NCBI RefSeq assembly: GCF_000220395.1
Contig: NW_004086059.1
Coordinates: 62,001 to 126,000 of the forward strand
Reading direction: 5' to 3'
DNA length: 64,000 nucleotides
Origin: Ichthyophthirius multifiliis
Lineage: Eukaryota; Ciliophora; Oligohymenophorea; Hymenostomatida
The notes beneath the pieces are model-generated. The model worked only from the letters and a program-made list of their open reading frames with translations. It had not been told where the DNA came from and searched no databases. Below are positions 37,952-50,350 of this stretch, in pieces (position 1 is the stretch's first letter; the number at the start of each line of letters is the position of its first letter). Both the position numbers and the translations under genes were made by a program.

Positions 37952-38932
37952 ATGTAATAAAAATCATAAAAAGCAGTTATATATACTAACTAATCTCCTA
38001 ACTACATGTAATTCACTGAAAATCACTAAATTCCTTCTCCAGATAATAAAAATATCATAATCGAAGTCTATTCAGCTGCTATAAATCCTGTAGATTATAA
38101 ACTTCCGTACATATTTGGTTTTACGATAAAAAATAACATCGTTGGCTATGATTTTTCCGGAAAAATAACTTACGTACCTCCCCATATAACCCAATTTAAA
38201 GTCGGTGACGAGGTTTTTGGTATGAATAAAGGTACTTTAGCCGAAATAATAAAAGTATAACCTGACTCTTGTGTATTAAAACCTACATAACTAACCCATT
38301 CAGAAGCCGCTGCTTTACCTTTAGCTTGTCAAACATCATTATAAAGCTTAAGAAGTTACGGTAAACTAATTCATGGAGAATCCGATGTATTAGTGATTGG
38401 AGGTTCAGGCGGATGTGGTTATTACGGAGTTTAATTAAGTAAAATTTTAGGCGCAAAAAGTATTACAGCAATCTGTTCGAGTAAAAATTTCGATTTCGTA
38501 AAGAATTAGGGGGCTGATTTTTTACACGATTACAATTCTCCAGATGGAATGTTACCCAAAAATAAAAAGTTTGATATTATTTATGACACTGTGAGTTCCC
38601 CAGAAGACTTTGATTATTACCCAGAAGGAGTAAAATTACTAAAAAATGAAAAAAGTGTATTTGTGGCAATTAATGGGTAAAAAAAAGATTGGGTAAGGAA
38701 AGGATTTTCTAAAGTTTTAGGAAATTGGGTTTAAAAAAAATAATATTAATTAATGCTTTTAGGATAGAATTAAAAGGATCTATCTGATATAGCCTTATGG
38801 GCAAAAGAAGGAAAAATTAAAAGTATTATAGATAGTGAATATGGATTAAATTAGGAAGAAGTTATTTAAGCTTTTGATAAACTTAAAAGTAGAAGAGTTG
38901 TTGGAAAAGTTATTATTAAAATAAAATAATGA
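37952..38932 (+). CDS. Zinc-independent NAD(P)H quinone oxidoreductase (MDR family)
   Basis: 327 codons, single exon, the normal size for the family. GroES-like half: IEVYSAAINPVDYKLP, NNIVGYDFSGKIT, FKVGDEVFGMNKGTLAEIIK (family GDEVFG motif), then HSEAAALPLACQTSLQSL. Rossmann half: SDVLVIGGSGGCGYYGVQLS (nucleotide loop, normally AxGGVG, here GGSGGCG), ILGAKSITAICSSKNFDFVK, NQGADFLHDYNS, KFDIIYDTVSSPEDF, and the C-terminal DKLKSRRVVGKVIIKI. The Cys/His ligands of zinc alcohol dehydrogenases are absent, so it reduces a quinone or enone with NAD(P)H rather than oxidising alcohols. A degraded relative lies 330 bp upstream in the same direction. Start is the first ATG after an A-rich leader. Confidence 0.88.
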
Positions 38933-39073
38933 ATTTGTATTTATTTATAATTTTTGTAAAAATTTTTATATAAAAGTTTTTAATTAAAAAAAATCTTATA
39001 TATGTATGTATTTTTAAAAAAATTATATATATAAAAAAAAAAATTAATTTACTAAAAGTATAAAATTAAAAAA

Positions 39074-40303
39074 ATGAACACAAATACATTTAAATCATTA
39101 AATCTCCATTCATTTTTATTAAAAATATGCGAAAAAATAGAGTACAAAACCCCCACAAAAATCTAATAATTATCAATTCCAGCAATTTTAAATAAAAAAA
39201 ACGTCGTAATAAATGCTGAAACAGGAAGTGGTAAAACTGCTGCTTTCAGTTTTCCCATTTTACAATTTCTTTCTGAAGATCCTCGCGGAATATTTGCCAT
39301 AGTCCTAACCGCTAATAGAGAATTAGCACTCTAGATAAGTGAATAATTGAGTATTTTTGGTTCTTCATTAAACCTGAGAGTGTCTACACTTGTTGGAGGT
39401 ATTGATTTTGCTAAGCAGGCTTCTGAATTGGAACTTATTCCTCATATAATAGTTGGAACACCAGGCCGAACAGCCGATATGTTAAGAAAAAGTGATATTT
39501 TTCGCGAATATGTGGAGAATTTAGAATTTTTAGTGCTAGATGAGGCCGATAGATTATTTGAAGAAAAAGTGTTTACTGATATATAGGAAATAATAGGCTA
39601 AATTCCTGAAAAAAAGCAAGTAATATTAGCCACAGCGACTATAAACGAATAAGATTTTTGCCCAAAAAAGCTATAGAAAATTTTATGTATAAAAGACAAT
39701 ATAGAGTTTTTTAGTACAAACAAATAAAAAAAAATGGTATAAACTGTCGTTTAAAAATATGGTTTAATCCCCGAACTTGTCAAAGATGAATTTTTAATAA
39801 ATATACTTGAAAAATATAAAGAAACATAAATAATAATATTCACAAATAAATGCCAAACATGTAATTTTTTACATTTCTTATTAAAAAACCTAAACTTCTC
39901 AAACGTAAATTTGCATTCTAAATTAAAATAATCCCAAAGAATAGCTCATTTAAAGACTTTTAGAAATTAAACTGTTAATATTCTAGTTTCGACAGATGTA
40001 GCATCTAGAGGTTTAGATATTCCGGCAGTTTAATTGGTTATAAATTACGATATGCCGAGAAATTACGAAGATTATATACATAGAGTTGGTAGAACAGCCA
40101 GAAAAGGCAAAAGAGGGGTCTCTATTAGTATTTGTACATAATTTGATGTCGAACTTTTGAAAAATATAGAGGCTAATATAGGAGAGGAAATGAAGGAAAT
40201 TCAAATCGATAATGAAATTATTAATGGTTTATAGGTAAAAGTTGGAAAAGCTAAAAAAATAGTCAAAATTTAACTATCAGAGAAAGAATCGAAAATAGAA
40301 TGA
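39074..40303 (+). CDS. DEAD-box RNA helicase, Dbp8/DDX49-like
   Basis: 410 codons, single exon. All helicase motifs are visible: [19 protein letters not shown] (Q motif), [12 protein letters not shown] (I), TANRELALQ (Ia, where PTRELA is usual), TLVGG (Ib region), [18 protein letters not shown] (II), ILATATI (III, TAT for SAT), [30 protein letters not shown] (V), and [13 protein letters not shown] (VI). The short tails and the [12 protein letters not shown]...ATATI pattern fit the Dbp8/DDX49 branch, which acts in early 40S ribosome assembly in the nucleolus. C-terminal extension is lysine-rich. It begins 140 bp after the oxidoreductase stop and ends 93 bp before the next gene, unusually tight packing for this window, all on one strand. 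Confidence 0.88.
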
Positions 40304-40395
40304 AAATTATTAAAATATATATATTTTTTGTATTTATTTAGTAAAAACATATTATATATTTATTATTTTTTAAATTTTTTTTTTTAAAGTAAAAT

Positions 40396-43300
40396 ATGTA
40401 AAATGTTACTACAAATTACACAATAAATAATATAACCGAACATAATGAAAAAGCATAACTTTTAAAAAGAACTTCCACAAACAAGCAACAAATATAACAT
40501 TAAAATTAAATAATCTACCAAATTAATTCCCTATTAAACCAAAAGCAAGAATTCGACCCTAAAATCTTCGTTAACCAAAATACAGAAAATATATAACATG
40601 AATAATAAAAAATACTACAAAACCCAAATATATATACAAAAGAGAATCCTTTTTCTATTCAAATAAAATTAGAGACTTCCCTTTATAAATCCTTTAAATA
40701 ATACGAGGATGATATATAAAAAACAGCAATAGAAATAATCAATTATGGATTATTTTTTACTCACTAGCATATGAGAAATATATCCGAATATTTAAAAAAG
40801 AGTAAAAAAAAAGTACGTTTTTTGACTTTTACAAACACTTAATTTACATTTGACCATTTAAAAATATTACATAGCGTTTTCCTAATAAATTAAAAGGATT
40901 TATGTTTAATTTTTAACAACAATAATATAGATTCGTTAGATTTTTTGGAGTTTTTATTCAAAAATTCTTAATTTAAAAGTATAAAATTCTATAATAACAT
41001 CGGCTTATGGAAATTACGGGAAACAATTTCATATAGATACAACCAAGGAAGATTTATATAGAAAATATACCTAAATGAATATAGTATACATCTCGAAATA
41101 GATGATATTTAACTGCTTTTTCATCTTTATCATATCAATTATAGATGCGAAGATCCTCCGAATTTCACCAATAAGCCTTCTTTTCCAGTTTTTAAACTAG
41201 ATTTGGTAAATTTAGATAGTTAGAAATCTCTATAAATACTAAAAACGGGTTTTTCGAGGATTGATTTACCTTAATTGATTTATTTAAAAATTTAAGTTGA
41301 TGAAAATAACGTATAGCTATTATCTTAAGCTTTTTAAATTTGCAAAACAATCCATTATTTAGATATTTCGAACTCTGACTGCTTAAAAAAAGGCAATTAT
41401 ATGGAAATTTTAATGCGAGAAAATCCCTCTTTCACCGAATTAATTTGCCAAAATATCCCCTTTGAGGAAGAAGCCTTCAAAATATTAACAAATAAGCTTC
41501 TATATTAAAAAAACTCGACTTTGAAATCCCTAAACATCTCAAATTGTTGCATAAACGACACTTTAATCCACATCCTAACTGAAAATTTAGTAAAATGGGA
41601 AGGTAAAATACCTTTATAGTAACTCTATATATAAAAAAATACCGAAATAAGCCCTTAAGGTTGGAAAATGTTATGCACGAGATTAATTTTTGGATAAAAC
41701 AGTAATATTATAGTATTAGATGTGAGAGAATGTGATCTTAATTTAGAAAAAATAAAAGAAGGATTCATATTAGGCATGAAAAGTAGCCGTAGATTTGAAA
41801 GGAAATTCTCTATAAGATATCCTTTAAAGTCTTTTTTTTTCTCCACTAACGAACTTTGTATAAATAGTTGGAAAATAATCACTAAAGACTTTATTTTTGC
41901 AAATAAAATGTGTTTAACTCATATAAATTGTCATTTTTCTAAAATAAAAAATTAAATTATTTTTCTATAAAATTCCCCGCCACCTCTAGATTATGAAAAA
42001 GAAACTTAAATAAAAAAAAAAAATTCATAAGATATTATTGAAAATGCCATTTTTGAGCTTTTAGATAATTACATGAAATAATAATAAAAAGCATTCCTAA
42101 AATCATTAGTTTTTCATAATTCAAATTAAGATTTTTAACCAATTTCTTCTTAGTTTTCAGGTTCATTATCACCCGGAGGTTGGAAAAGACTCTTTTTTTT
42201 TCTCAATAAGTGCGATACATTAGTAATTCCTATAAATAGCTCGATTAATATAATTCCAGTTTTACCTTTATTTAATGAAAATCTAGAACCTTAGCCATTA
42301 CCTGAAAATAAAATCAAATAATATAATTGCGAATAATTTTCTCATTTAAAATATATTTTCCTGAATTCCGATTCTCTTTTTCATAAAATATACAGGAGAA
42401 ATATTTCTCCTTTCTAATGGCTTTTTTTTAATATAAACTCATAAATCGATACTATAAAAACTAACTCTTATTCATTATTTTTAAACCTAAGCATGCATAT
42501 ATAAGGCGATCATTAATTTTCTATCAAAATAATTGATTTTGAATGGAAAGGGAAGGAGAAAGGCTGGTAAGTATTTACCTAAAATGTCTTATTAAACAAA
42601 AGATTTTAACTCTAAAAATTATTCCTAAAAAACATTAAAATAGACCAAATATTAAACACACTCTAAAAAAACCAAAACCAACAAGAAAATTTCTCCAAAT
42701 AACTAAATTACGCTTTTTTATAGTTTGATAATAACGAAGACCTAACCCCGAAAAAATTCACAGAATTTCTTTTTTCGATTTTCGACGCAGAGAAACTCCA
42801 TATAGTATATAATATAAATAAGTAAGTCTATAATATCTTCCATATAAATAAATATGTGAAAGGATAGCATTTTCTATTTTCTAATAATATCCCTTATTAA
42901 AATTTAGATGAGCCTCTTTTTCTCAGAAGCTAAGATCTGGAACCTATAAACTTATATTCCGAATATTTAGTTCATTTTTGTTTAAATAAAGACGGTACTC
43001 TTTCACTTATAGAGGAATAAAATATAACCATAACATAAGAACTATAAAACTTTTGTCAAAAAAATTTAATCTTATAGTAATACTTTAGAACTAAAAAACA
43101 CTACACTAACTAAGTTCGCTAAAAAATAACAGATTTTATTTTCTCTCAACTTTCTGAACCCCCTTAAATTAAACTGAATTAATTAATATCTGATTTAGAC
43201 ACTGATATAGACCAATTAACAAAACCCTATATAATTTTCTCAAATAAAAATATAGAACTAGCCGATCAAATAATTCATTTTAATTAACATTTATTCAATG

Positions 43301-44799
43301 GTGGCTCTATTGTAATTTCTTAAGATTAACTTTCCTAAATAATAAAGTATACCAACCTAATATATTTAATATTTTAGAAAAAAACTGATTTCAAAAAGCC
43401 TATTATATACCTCTCCTTATACGAACAATACGATCGATATAAAGACTTTATCGGTTTTTCCGTAATATAGGAATAATTTTAAATCAATTTCCATTATTTC
43501 CAATATATTCTTTTCGAAAAATATATACAAAATCTTTCTTCTATTAATTATTTTCCATAAGAACATCATCCATATAACTACTATAACAACACTGAAGTAT
43601 TCCAAACTGCAATAGTTCTAATTTTAGATTGCGATTGTACTAATCTTTGTGCCTAATCTTGTGGCAGAACCTGTGATTTATTATTTTATTATAACTTAAA
43701 ATACACTCAAGCAATAAAAGAGAAAAATTATTTTTTTTTCTTGGAAAATAAAAGGATTTCGCCTTTCCATTTCTCGCCTTTTCTTTATTTTGAAATTGTA
43801 AAACTTTATGGTTTTCCACATTTATTGAATTTTTTATATTCTACGATTCTTGTCGAAGAAGAAGATAAGGAATAAGAATATAAGCAAAAAGCTTTTTTTT
43901 GTGAAGATTACTTCTTTTTTATCTTCCCTTTTTTACTGTATTTAGCCCTTTATTTTTATTGCATATTCAAATAATAATAAGTAAATTTTATTAATTTTTT
44001 TGAGTATATATTTGCATTATTATTTCTAATATTGGAATATTTCCTTATCATTTTAATAAATAAAAGAAAAAAAGTAAATTAATGGCTACTTTATGATGAT
44101 TTTGTTTAAAATATTCTCAAAAATAAAAAATAAACAGCCTTGGCAATAATAAATTCTTTTTTTACCAAAATTGGATTAGTTATTTACTTATAAGACTATT
44201 AAGTTTAAACTTTTTGTATTTTAAGTGGATGCTTTATAACTCTTTTAACTTTATTTGTATATTTTATTAAACATAAGTCCTTTATTTATTCTGATTTTTA
44301 TTGGAAAATAGGCCTTTTGGCATAAATTTCAGACTTAGAAATCATACAAATGACTGTTTTTAGAATTTCATATTGTTATAATATTTCTTTTTATTATTTC
44401 TCGCCAAAAATAAAATACATTATTAGTATTAATAGGTTCTATTTATTCTTCAAATTGCTATTGAAAAATTTTCCTATTTAAATTTACGCGTTTTATTAAT
44501 GTTTTATTATGAATTAATAAAAAAAAATTACAATTTTTATTGTTTCATCAATTAATATGACTGTTTAATTATTTTTATTACTTTAAAGCAAAGAAAAAAT
44601 AATTAGTTTTAATAATTATAAAAATATATATTATATATATATATATATACATATATATAATATTTATATTTTTAAATAAGGTTTACAAGAAGTATAAGAT
44701 ATATATTAAAATGGCAAAAATATACTCAAAAAATATAAATAAAGATATTTAATTGAACATGATAGATAATTTGAAGATTTTTTAAGAATTTTTAGGTGA
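40396..44799 (+). CDS. Large LRR protein with polytopic membrane C-terminus
   Basis: 1468 codons in one frame (a 3' intron near 44615-44680, in the IY-repeat stretch, is possible). Residues about 130-520 hold irregular leucine-rich repeats: LVNLDSQKSLQILKTGFSRI, CKTIHYLDISNSDCLKKGNY, STLKSLNISNCCINDTLI, SNIIVLDVRECDLNLEKIK. A long middle part follows with no family I recognise, including a SSQFSGSLSPGGWKRLFF segment, then a tight Cys cluster CDCTNLCAQSCGRTC at about 1080. The last 330 residues contain several hydrophobic helices: YFFFIFPFLLYLALYFYCIF, FALLFLILEYFLIILI, and CILSGCFITLLTLFVYFI, so at least three to five membrane passes. Start chosen as the ATG in frame with the repeats (MQNVTTNYTINN). 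Homopolymer-rich, but no frame break. Possibly a receptor or ion-channel-like protein; function unknown. Confidence 0.78.
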
Positions 44800-46005
44800 T
44801 AAAAAATTAAAGAAAATATAATTATAATGTAAATAATAAAATTTGTAATTATTCAAATTTTAAATAAATATTTTTTATATATTGTAAATTATTTTATATA
44901 TTTATAATTATTCAAATTTTTATTATTTTGAAATTGTTACATATATATATACAAATATATTTTAATTTGTTTGAAAATATATATTTTTATGATAAATAAT
45001 TCTTTTATTTTTTAAATCTCATATTTCAAAAAAATTAATAATAATAATTATATTTCTAACGTTTAAAAAATTATAAAAAACTATAAATTAACTTAGCAAA
45101 AAACTTAATTTTTAGTTTAATTTTAACATTTAATATTAGTTTTTTTATTTAAAGAGATTTTAAATTGATTTTATCACTTACGAAAAAGTTTTAATTTATT
45201 GTAATTTATAGATTTAAATCTATTTTTATTTATAATAAATTTATCAATATATTTAAACAAAAAAATATTAAATACCTTATATTTATCAAATGAGATATAT
45301 TATTTATTTGATTATAATTAAATATTTAAAAATTTTAATTTTAAAATAATTTTTTTAATTAAATTTTATTTTAAATAACCCCAAATTTTTAAAACTTATT
45401 TGTTAATAAATATAACTTTTAAGTATTAAATAAACAAATATATGTTTTTGTTAATAATTTCAATAGCTTCTAACATAACTAATTAACAAAGTAAGTTTAT
45501 ATTATATTTAAAATTTTAGAAAATCTATTATTTTTTAACCCAAATTATTGAATGTGTGTATAAATCCTTATATCTTTACTTATTTAAATCTTAAAAAAAA
45601 ATTAAATTAAATAATAAATTTAAATAAAATCAATTTTATTATTAAATTAAAATATAAAAATTTTAATTTTAATTTAAATTTATTATTATAATTATTATTA
45701 TTTTTTATTTAATTTTCTTTTAAATAAAATCTTTAAGATTGTTTTAAGAATATATTAATATTAAAATATTTTAAATAAAATTTAGAATATGATCATATAA
45801 ATTTAATATGGCTCCAAAAATAAAAAATATATGATTTTTAAATAAATTTCATAAAATATATTAATAAAATAAAAATATTAAAAATAAGATAGTATTCTAA
45901 AATTAAAGTTTTTATATATATATATATATAATTAAGGTTCCGATTAAATTGATAACAATTTTATATAATTAAAATATTATTTAAATAGTTTTTTATTTAA
46001 TATTA
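44800..46005. other. Convergent A+T-only spacer
   Basis: 1.2 kb between two gene ends with no coding-like stretch; short TA runs near 45915-45930. Confidence 0.55.
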
Positions 46006-47085
46006 TCAATTTTAAATAATAAATATAACAAGTCCAATTAATAATGTCGTAATAAACTAATAGTCTAACTTTTAAATTATATTTTAATAAAAATAAATTA
46101 TTTTATCTTTGTATATTTCAACATTTATATCACTATAGTATTCCATTATTTATTTATATTTATATATTTCTTTTAACTTTAATTAATCTTAAATAATATT
46201 TTATAATTTTTTATTATCTTCTAAGAAATTTTACAAATTTGAATTTTCAACCTTTGTTTCTTTATAATAATTAGAATCATGATTATTATTTTTATTTTTC
46301 AATTAAAATATTCTATTATTTATTTAATACTATTATTCATTATAATTTTTTAATATTTTTTTTTTTTTTTCAGTTAATTTTTAATTATTTTTATCTTCAC
46401 ATTAGTTTTTTTATTTTTAAATTGTAAATAAAGTTTAATTTTATATTCTAAATGCTTAATTTATTAGTCATTATTAGACTTTTAGATTAAATTAGTATTT
46501 TTTCTAGTAGTATTTTCTTCTAAAATATTTTTTATAGGAATTCTTTTAATCCAAAAAGTTCCCTAATATTCATAATTAATATCTTCATAATTTAACGAAT
46601 TAATTATTTCTTCTCTTTTTAAAATTTTAAGACAATCCATTATTTATTTATCTTAGAATATTTTGTTTTATAATTTTATACTCTCATAATCATAAAGTAT
46701 TTTTCTTTACAAAATTTATTCAAGTCCTTTAGAGTAAATATTCATTCCAGATAAAAATAGATTATAACATAAATAATTTAAAAATGCCTCTTTATCTTTA
46801 ACTTTTTCATATCTTTATTCATCTGTAATAATCATACAACCAGATGAATAGTTAGATATTTAAATTCCAAAATAATCTAAAAGTATAATTAAGTTTTTAA
46901 TATTTTGTAATCCTTACTACATATTTTTATATTTTAATATATTTTTTTTAAAAAAAAAAATTTACTTATTTATGAATATGAGGGTATATTATATGGTTTA
47001 TTGTTTCTATACTTTATGTTAATTTCTATATTTTTTCATAATTTAAAAATATTTTATTAAGTTCATATTATATTTAATCTTTCAT
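46006..47085 (-). CDS. Hypothetical protein, frame uncertain in the middle
   Basis: First exon MKDQIQYELNKIFLNYEKIQ to HIIYPHIHKQ, then a 49-nt intron, then QGLQNIKNLIILLDYFGIQI, SSGCMIITDEQRYEKVKDKE, FLNYLCYNLFLSGMNIYSKG, LKREEIINSLNYEDINYEYQ and FWIKRIPIKNILEENTT. This frame ends at a TGA near 46337, but beyond a 15-A run a different frame again looks coding (NNNHDSNYYKETKVENSNLQ, LKLKEIYKYKQIMEYYSDIN) and finishes FITTLLIGLVIFIIQN and TGA at 46006. A small intron or a one-base error must join them. No family recognised. The hydrophobic end could be a tail anchor. The coding call is good for the first 180 residues, weaker after that. Confidence 0.6.
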
Positions 47086-47291
47086 TTTTATTTTTTCTTT
47101 ATGGAATTTTTTTTAGTTTAAGAATTTTTATTTTAATTATATAGCTTATAAATTAGTAATATAAAATAATTTTTTTTAAATATATGTTCAAAAAAAAAAA
47201 ATATTTAAATATAAATTTATTTACATTGCATACAAAGTAAATTAAATTTAAATTTTAGAAAATATACAATTAATAAAAAAATATAAATTGA

Positions 47292-48150
47292 ATGTCGAAT
47301 ACATATTTAACTGATTTAAATAATATTATAGATCTTTAAAAATATGAGTCCTTTAAATTAAGCAAAAATTACTCAGATATAGAATATAAAATAGTACCAA
47401 ATAATGTTTAATCAATAAATAACTCAAATATAGTAGAAAGTCAATAAATTTAACTTTCGAAAAAAATAGATTCTGAAATTAAAAAGAAAGTAAAAAAATT
47501 AAAATAATTATTATTTAAATTAATATTTATATTATATATAGTAGATTACATTAGATGATGTGTTTTAACTAATTGAAGATTTAAAAAGACTTGATGATTT
47601 TTTAATTATTTCAAAATAAAATGAAAAACAAATGTAAGAATAATTAAATAATTAAAAAAAGGAAATATAAGATTAATAATAAATATTAAATGAACAAAAC
47701 GAATTAATAATAAATTTAAAAGAGACTATTGAATAAATTAAATAATAAAAAGAAAATGAAATTATGTAAATAAAAACTGAATAAGAATAAATATATTAAA
47801 ATAAATTATAAGAAGAAATATTAAAAACAAAAAAATAACAAAATGAAGTAAAAATAAGACAATTTTAAGAAAATAAAAATTAAATAAAAGATTTTTTGAT
47901 AAACATAGAAAATGATTTATAAGACTAAGAGTTAGATTAATATCAATGTTAAAAATTATAAGTAATATTATAATATATTATTTATAATTATTTTATTCAA
48001 TTTTTTATAAAGTTATTATCTTAATAAAATAAACATTAAGAAAAATTATTGAAGTCTTTAGAATTAATTATCTGTGAATAAAAAATCTAAGTACTTAATT
48101 TAGAATAATAATAATAATAAATTCATGATAAAACTTTTAATATGATATGA
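47292..48150 (+). CDS. Hypothetical coiled-coil protein
   Basis: About 240 residues. Exon 1: MSNTYLTDLNNIIDLQKYES to SKKIDSEIKKK. A roughly 50-nt intron leads to ITLDDVFQLIEDLKRLDDFL and then about 130 residues of unbroken coiled coil rich in Q, E, K and N (ILNEQNELIINLKETIEQIK, NIENDLQDQELDQYQCQ). A second intron at about 47960-48010 precedes LLSQQNKHQEKLLKSLELII and a short tail before TGA. No other domain. Starts about 200 bp from the divergent gene on the other strand. Most Q are TAA. A structural, possibly cytoskeletal, protein; nothing more can be said. Confidence 0.65.
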
Positions 48151-48550
48151 GAATTATTTATTTATTTATTTTTATTGTTAATTATAATTACATTTTATTA
48201 ATTTATTTATTTTAAAAAACTATTATAATTTATATTTAATAATAAATAAATATTAAAATTATTTCTGAGCTAAAAATATTTTAATATATTATTATCATTT
48301 AATTAAGATAATTATTGATATTTTATTTATTATTATATTATTTTTAAATTTTATTAATTAATTATATTTCTCTTTTTTATTAAAAATAAATATTCATCCA
48401 TTTCTTCTTTAAAAAAAAAAAAAAAAACTTCTTAGTGTCTTTATATAACTTTCCTAGAAATTATTAGAATTACTAAATATTCTATTAAAATTAATATTAT
48501 ATTTTTATTTATTTAAAATACACTCTTCTTTTCTTTTTATTTTTAAGCAG

Positions 48551-49076
48551 TCAATTTTTTTATATTAAAATCATTCTAATTACTATTAAAGCAAGTACTA
48601 TTCCAAGAAAAATCAATTCTTCTTTCACATAAATTTTTTTTCTATCATATTGAAAATTATTCATGAAATCCTAAATTATCCCTTATAATAATTAAATATT
48701 CTTATATTTTAAAACCCTTTTAGTCAATAATTCTAATATAAAACTTCTGTTTCGTCATTTAATTTAGCAATTCTCCTTATAAACGAATTAATCTATCTAT
48801 AATTTAAAAATTTAGCCAATTTTGAAGACGATTATTTAAGTGTAAGCCAATCCTTTAAAACTCCATTTTGAAAATTCTTCTTATAAACATACAGCTTTAA
48901 AATCCTTTTTATTTAATTCTTATTATAATTAATATTTATTTCTTATAAGCCTTAATTTTTTAAATCTCATTGGTTAATAAATTTATTTCTTCTTGTATGC
49001 AAGGGTTAAATAAATAAATGCCTTTTTAGTTACTAAAATAGATTATAACATAATTAATTAACTAAATTTATATCAT
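48551..49076 (-). CDS. Tail-anchored membrane protein, SNARE-like, with two apparent frame breaks
   Basis: Three overlapping frames carry consecutive coding-like blocks: MIQIQLINYVIIYFSNQKGI then FNPCIQEEINLLTNE; next DLKNQGLQEINI, NFQNGVLKDWLTLK, SSSKLAKFLNYRQINSFIRR, IAKLNDETEVLYQN; and last LLTKRVLKYKNIQLLQGIIQ, FMNNFQYDRKKIYVKEELIF, LGIVLALIVIRMILIQKN, TGA. The changes (near 48965 and 48745) each equal one missing base, as in the gamma-lyase gene. The architecture, a helical N-terminus then one hydrophobic helix a few residues from the end, is that of a tail-anchored protein such as a Qb/Sec20-type SNARE, but no diagnostic zero-layer residue can be assigned. It may be intact with sequencing errors, or a young pseudogene. 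Confidence 0.5.
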
Positions 49077-50350
49077 ATTTAAAATATATTTTTTTCAATG
49101 TCTAAAATTATTAAAAATTATTATAAATTTTGTATATGTATATAATAATTATAATCGGTCATATCTTTACTCTTCTTCCTTATTTTTACTTCAGAATTTT
49201 AACATATTAGCTATGAAATAAATACATTTTTACATAATTTTCACTTTCTTTCGAATTCGCAAATTTTAAAGAATATTAAAATATATGATATTTTTTTTTT
49301 ATTTAATTTGTTTTTTATCAAAAAGTTAATTATTGATACTTATTCTATAGGAGACGATTTTTTTTTTAATTATTAAAGTATTTTTATTGACTTTTTTCCC
49401 TTCATTTTTTAAATAATAGCAAAAAAAAGGGGGGATCAAATAAATATTTAAAATTTTTTGGATTAAAATAGGAAAATTAAAATTAAATAAAATAATATGT
49501 AAATTCGATATAATTTTTTAATTTTCTGTTTTCTGTTTTATATCTAATTTTTATTTTTATATTATAAATACGCTTTTAATTTTTATTCTATATTAAAAAA
49601 TAAATTTAATAAATATATAAATTACCATGAATATATAATATAGGATTTATTTAATTATAAAATAAATATATCTTAAAAAACTACACTATTAATTAAAAAA
49701 AACATATGTACCTAAATATTTAAAAAATTAATTATTTTAAGCCTTTAAAAAAAAAAAAAACTTATACAAAAATTTGTTTATATCATATTTTTTAATTAAA
49801 TTCAAATTTTTTTATAAAACAAAAAATGTAATATATTAATATAAATAAATAAATTATTTAATTATTAAAATGGAAAAATATATTTATTAATTAAATTTAT
49901 TAAATAATAATTAATTTTGAATATAAAATAAGAAAAATAATTATTTAAATACAAATTTAAGTCGTTCGATTAATTTAATACATACTTTAGTATTAATATA
50001 TAAAATAAATAATTATTATTGGATATTTTTTTATTATAAATTTGATTTTTCATTATTCTGAATTATTTTTTAAATATTATATAAAAAAATGAATATATTA
50101 ATATATATAAGAATTAAATTAAAATTTAAATTTATAATTTAAATATAATAAAAATATTTGTTTATTAAAAAAAAAAAAAAAATATTTAATTCTATTCTTT
50201 ACTAAAAAATACAATATTTAAATTTGAATAGAAATTAATATATATCAATTCAAAAATATTTTTTTAACCAATAAGAAATTATTAATTTTTTAATATTAAA
50301 AATAATATATAATTAATTAAAAAAATACTATTAAACTTCTTTTTTTATTT
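49077..50350. other. A+T-only spacer
   Basis: 1.3 kb without a coding-like frame. A GGGGGGATC spot at 49430-49440 is the only G-rich site; nothing recognisable surrounds it. Confidence 0.55.

Noticed and set aside
41655-41955. Overlapping short frames on both strands
   Set aside because: The plus one is simply part of the LRR gene; the minus one is its complement.
49430-49440. G-rich spot as regulatory element
   Set aside because: Isolated, no repeat or structure around it, far from either neighbouring start.
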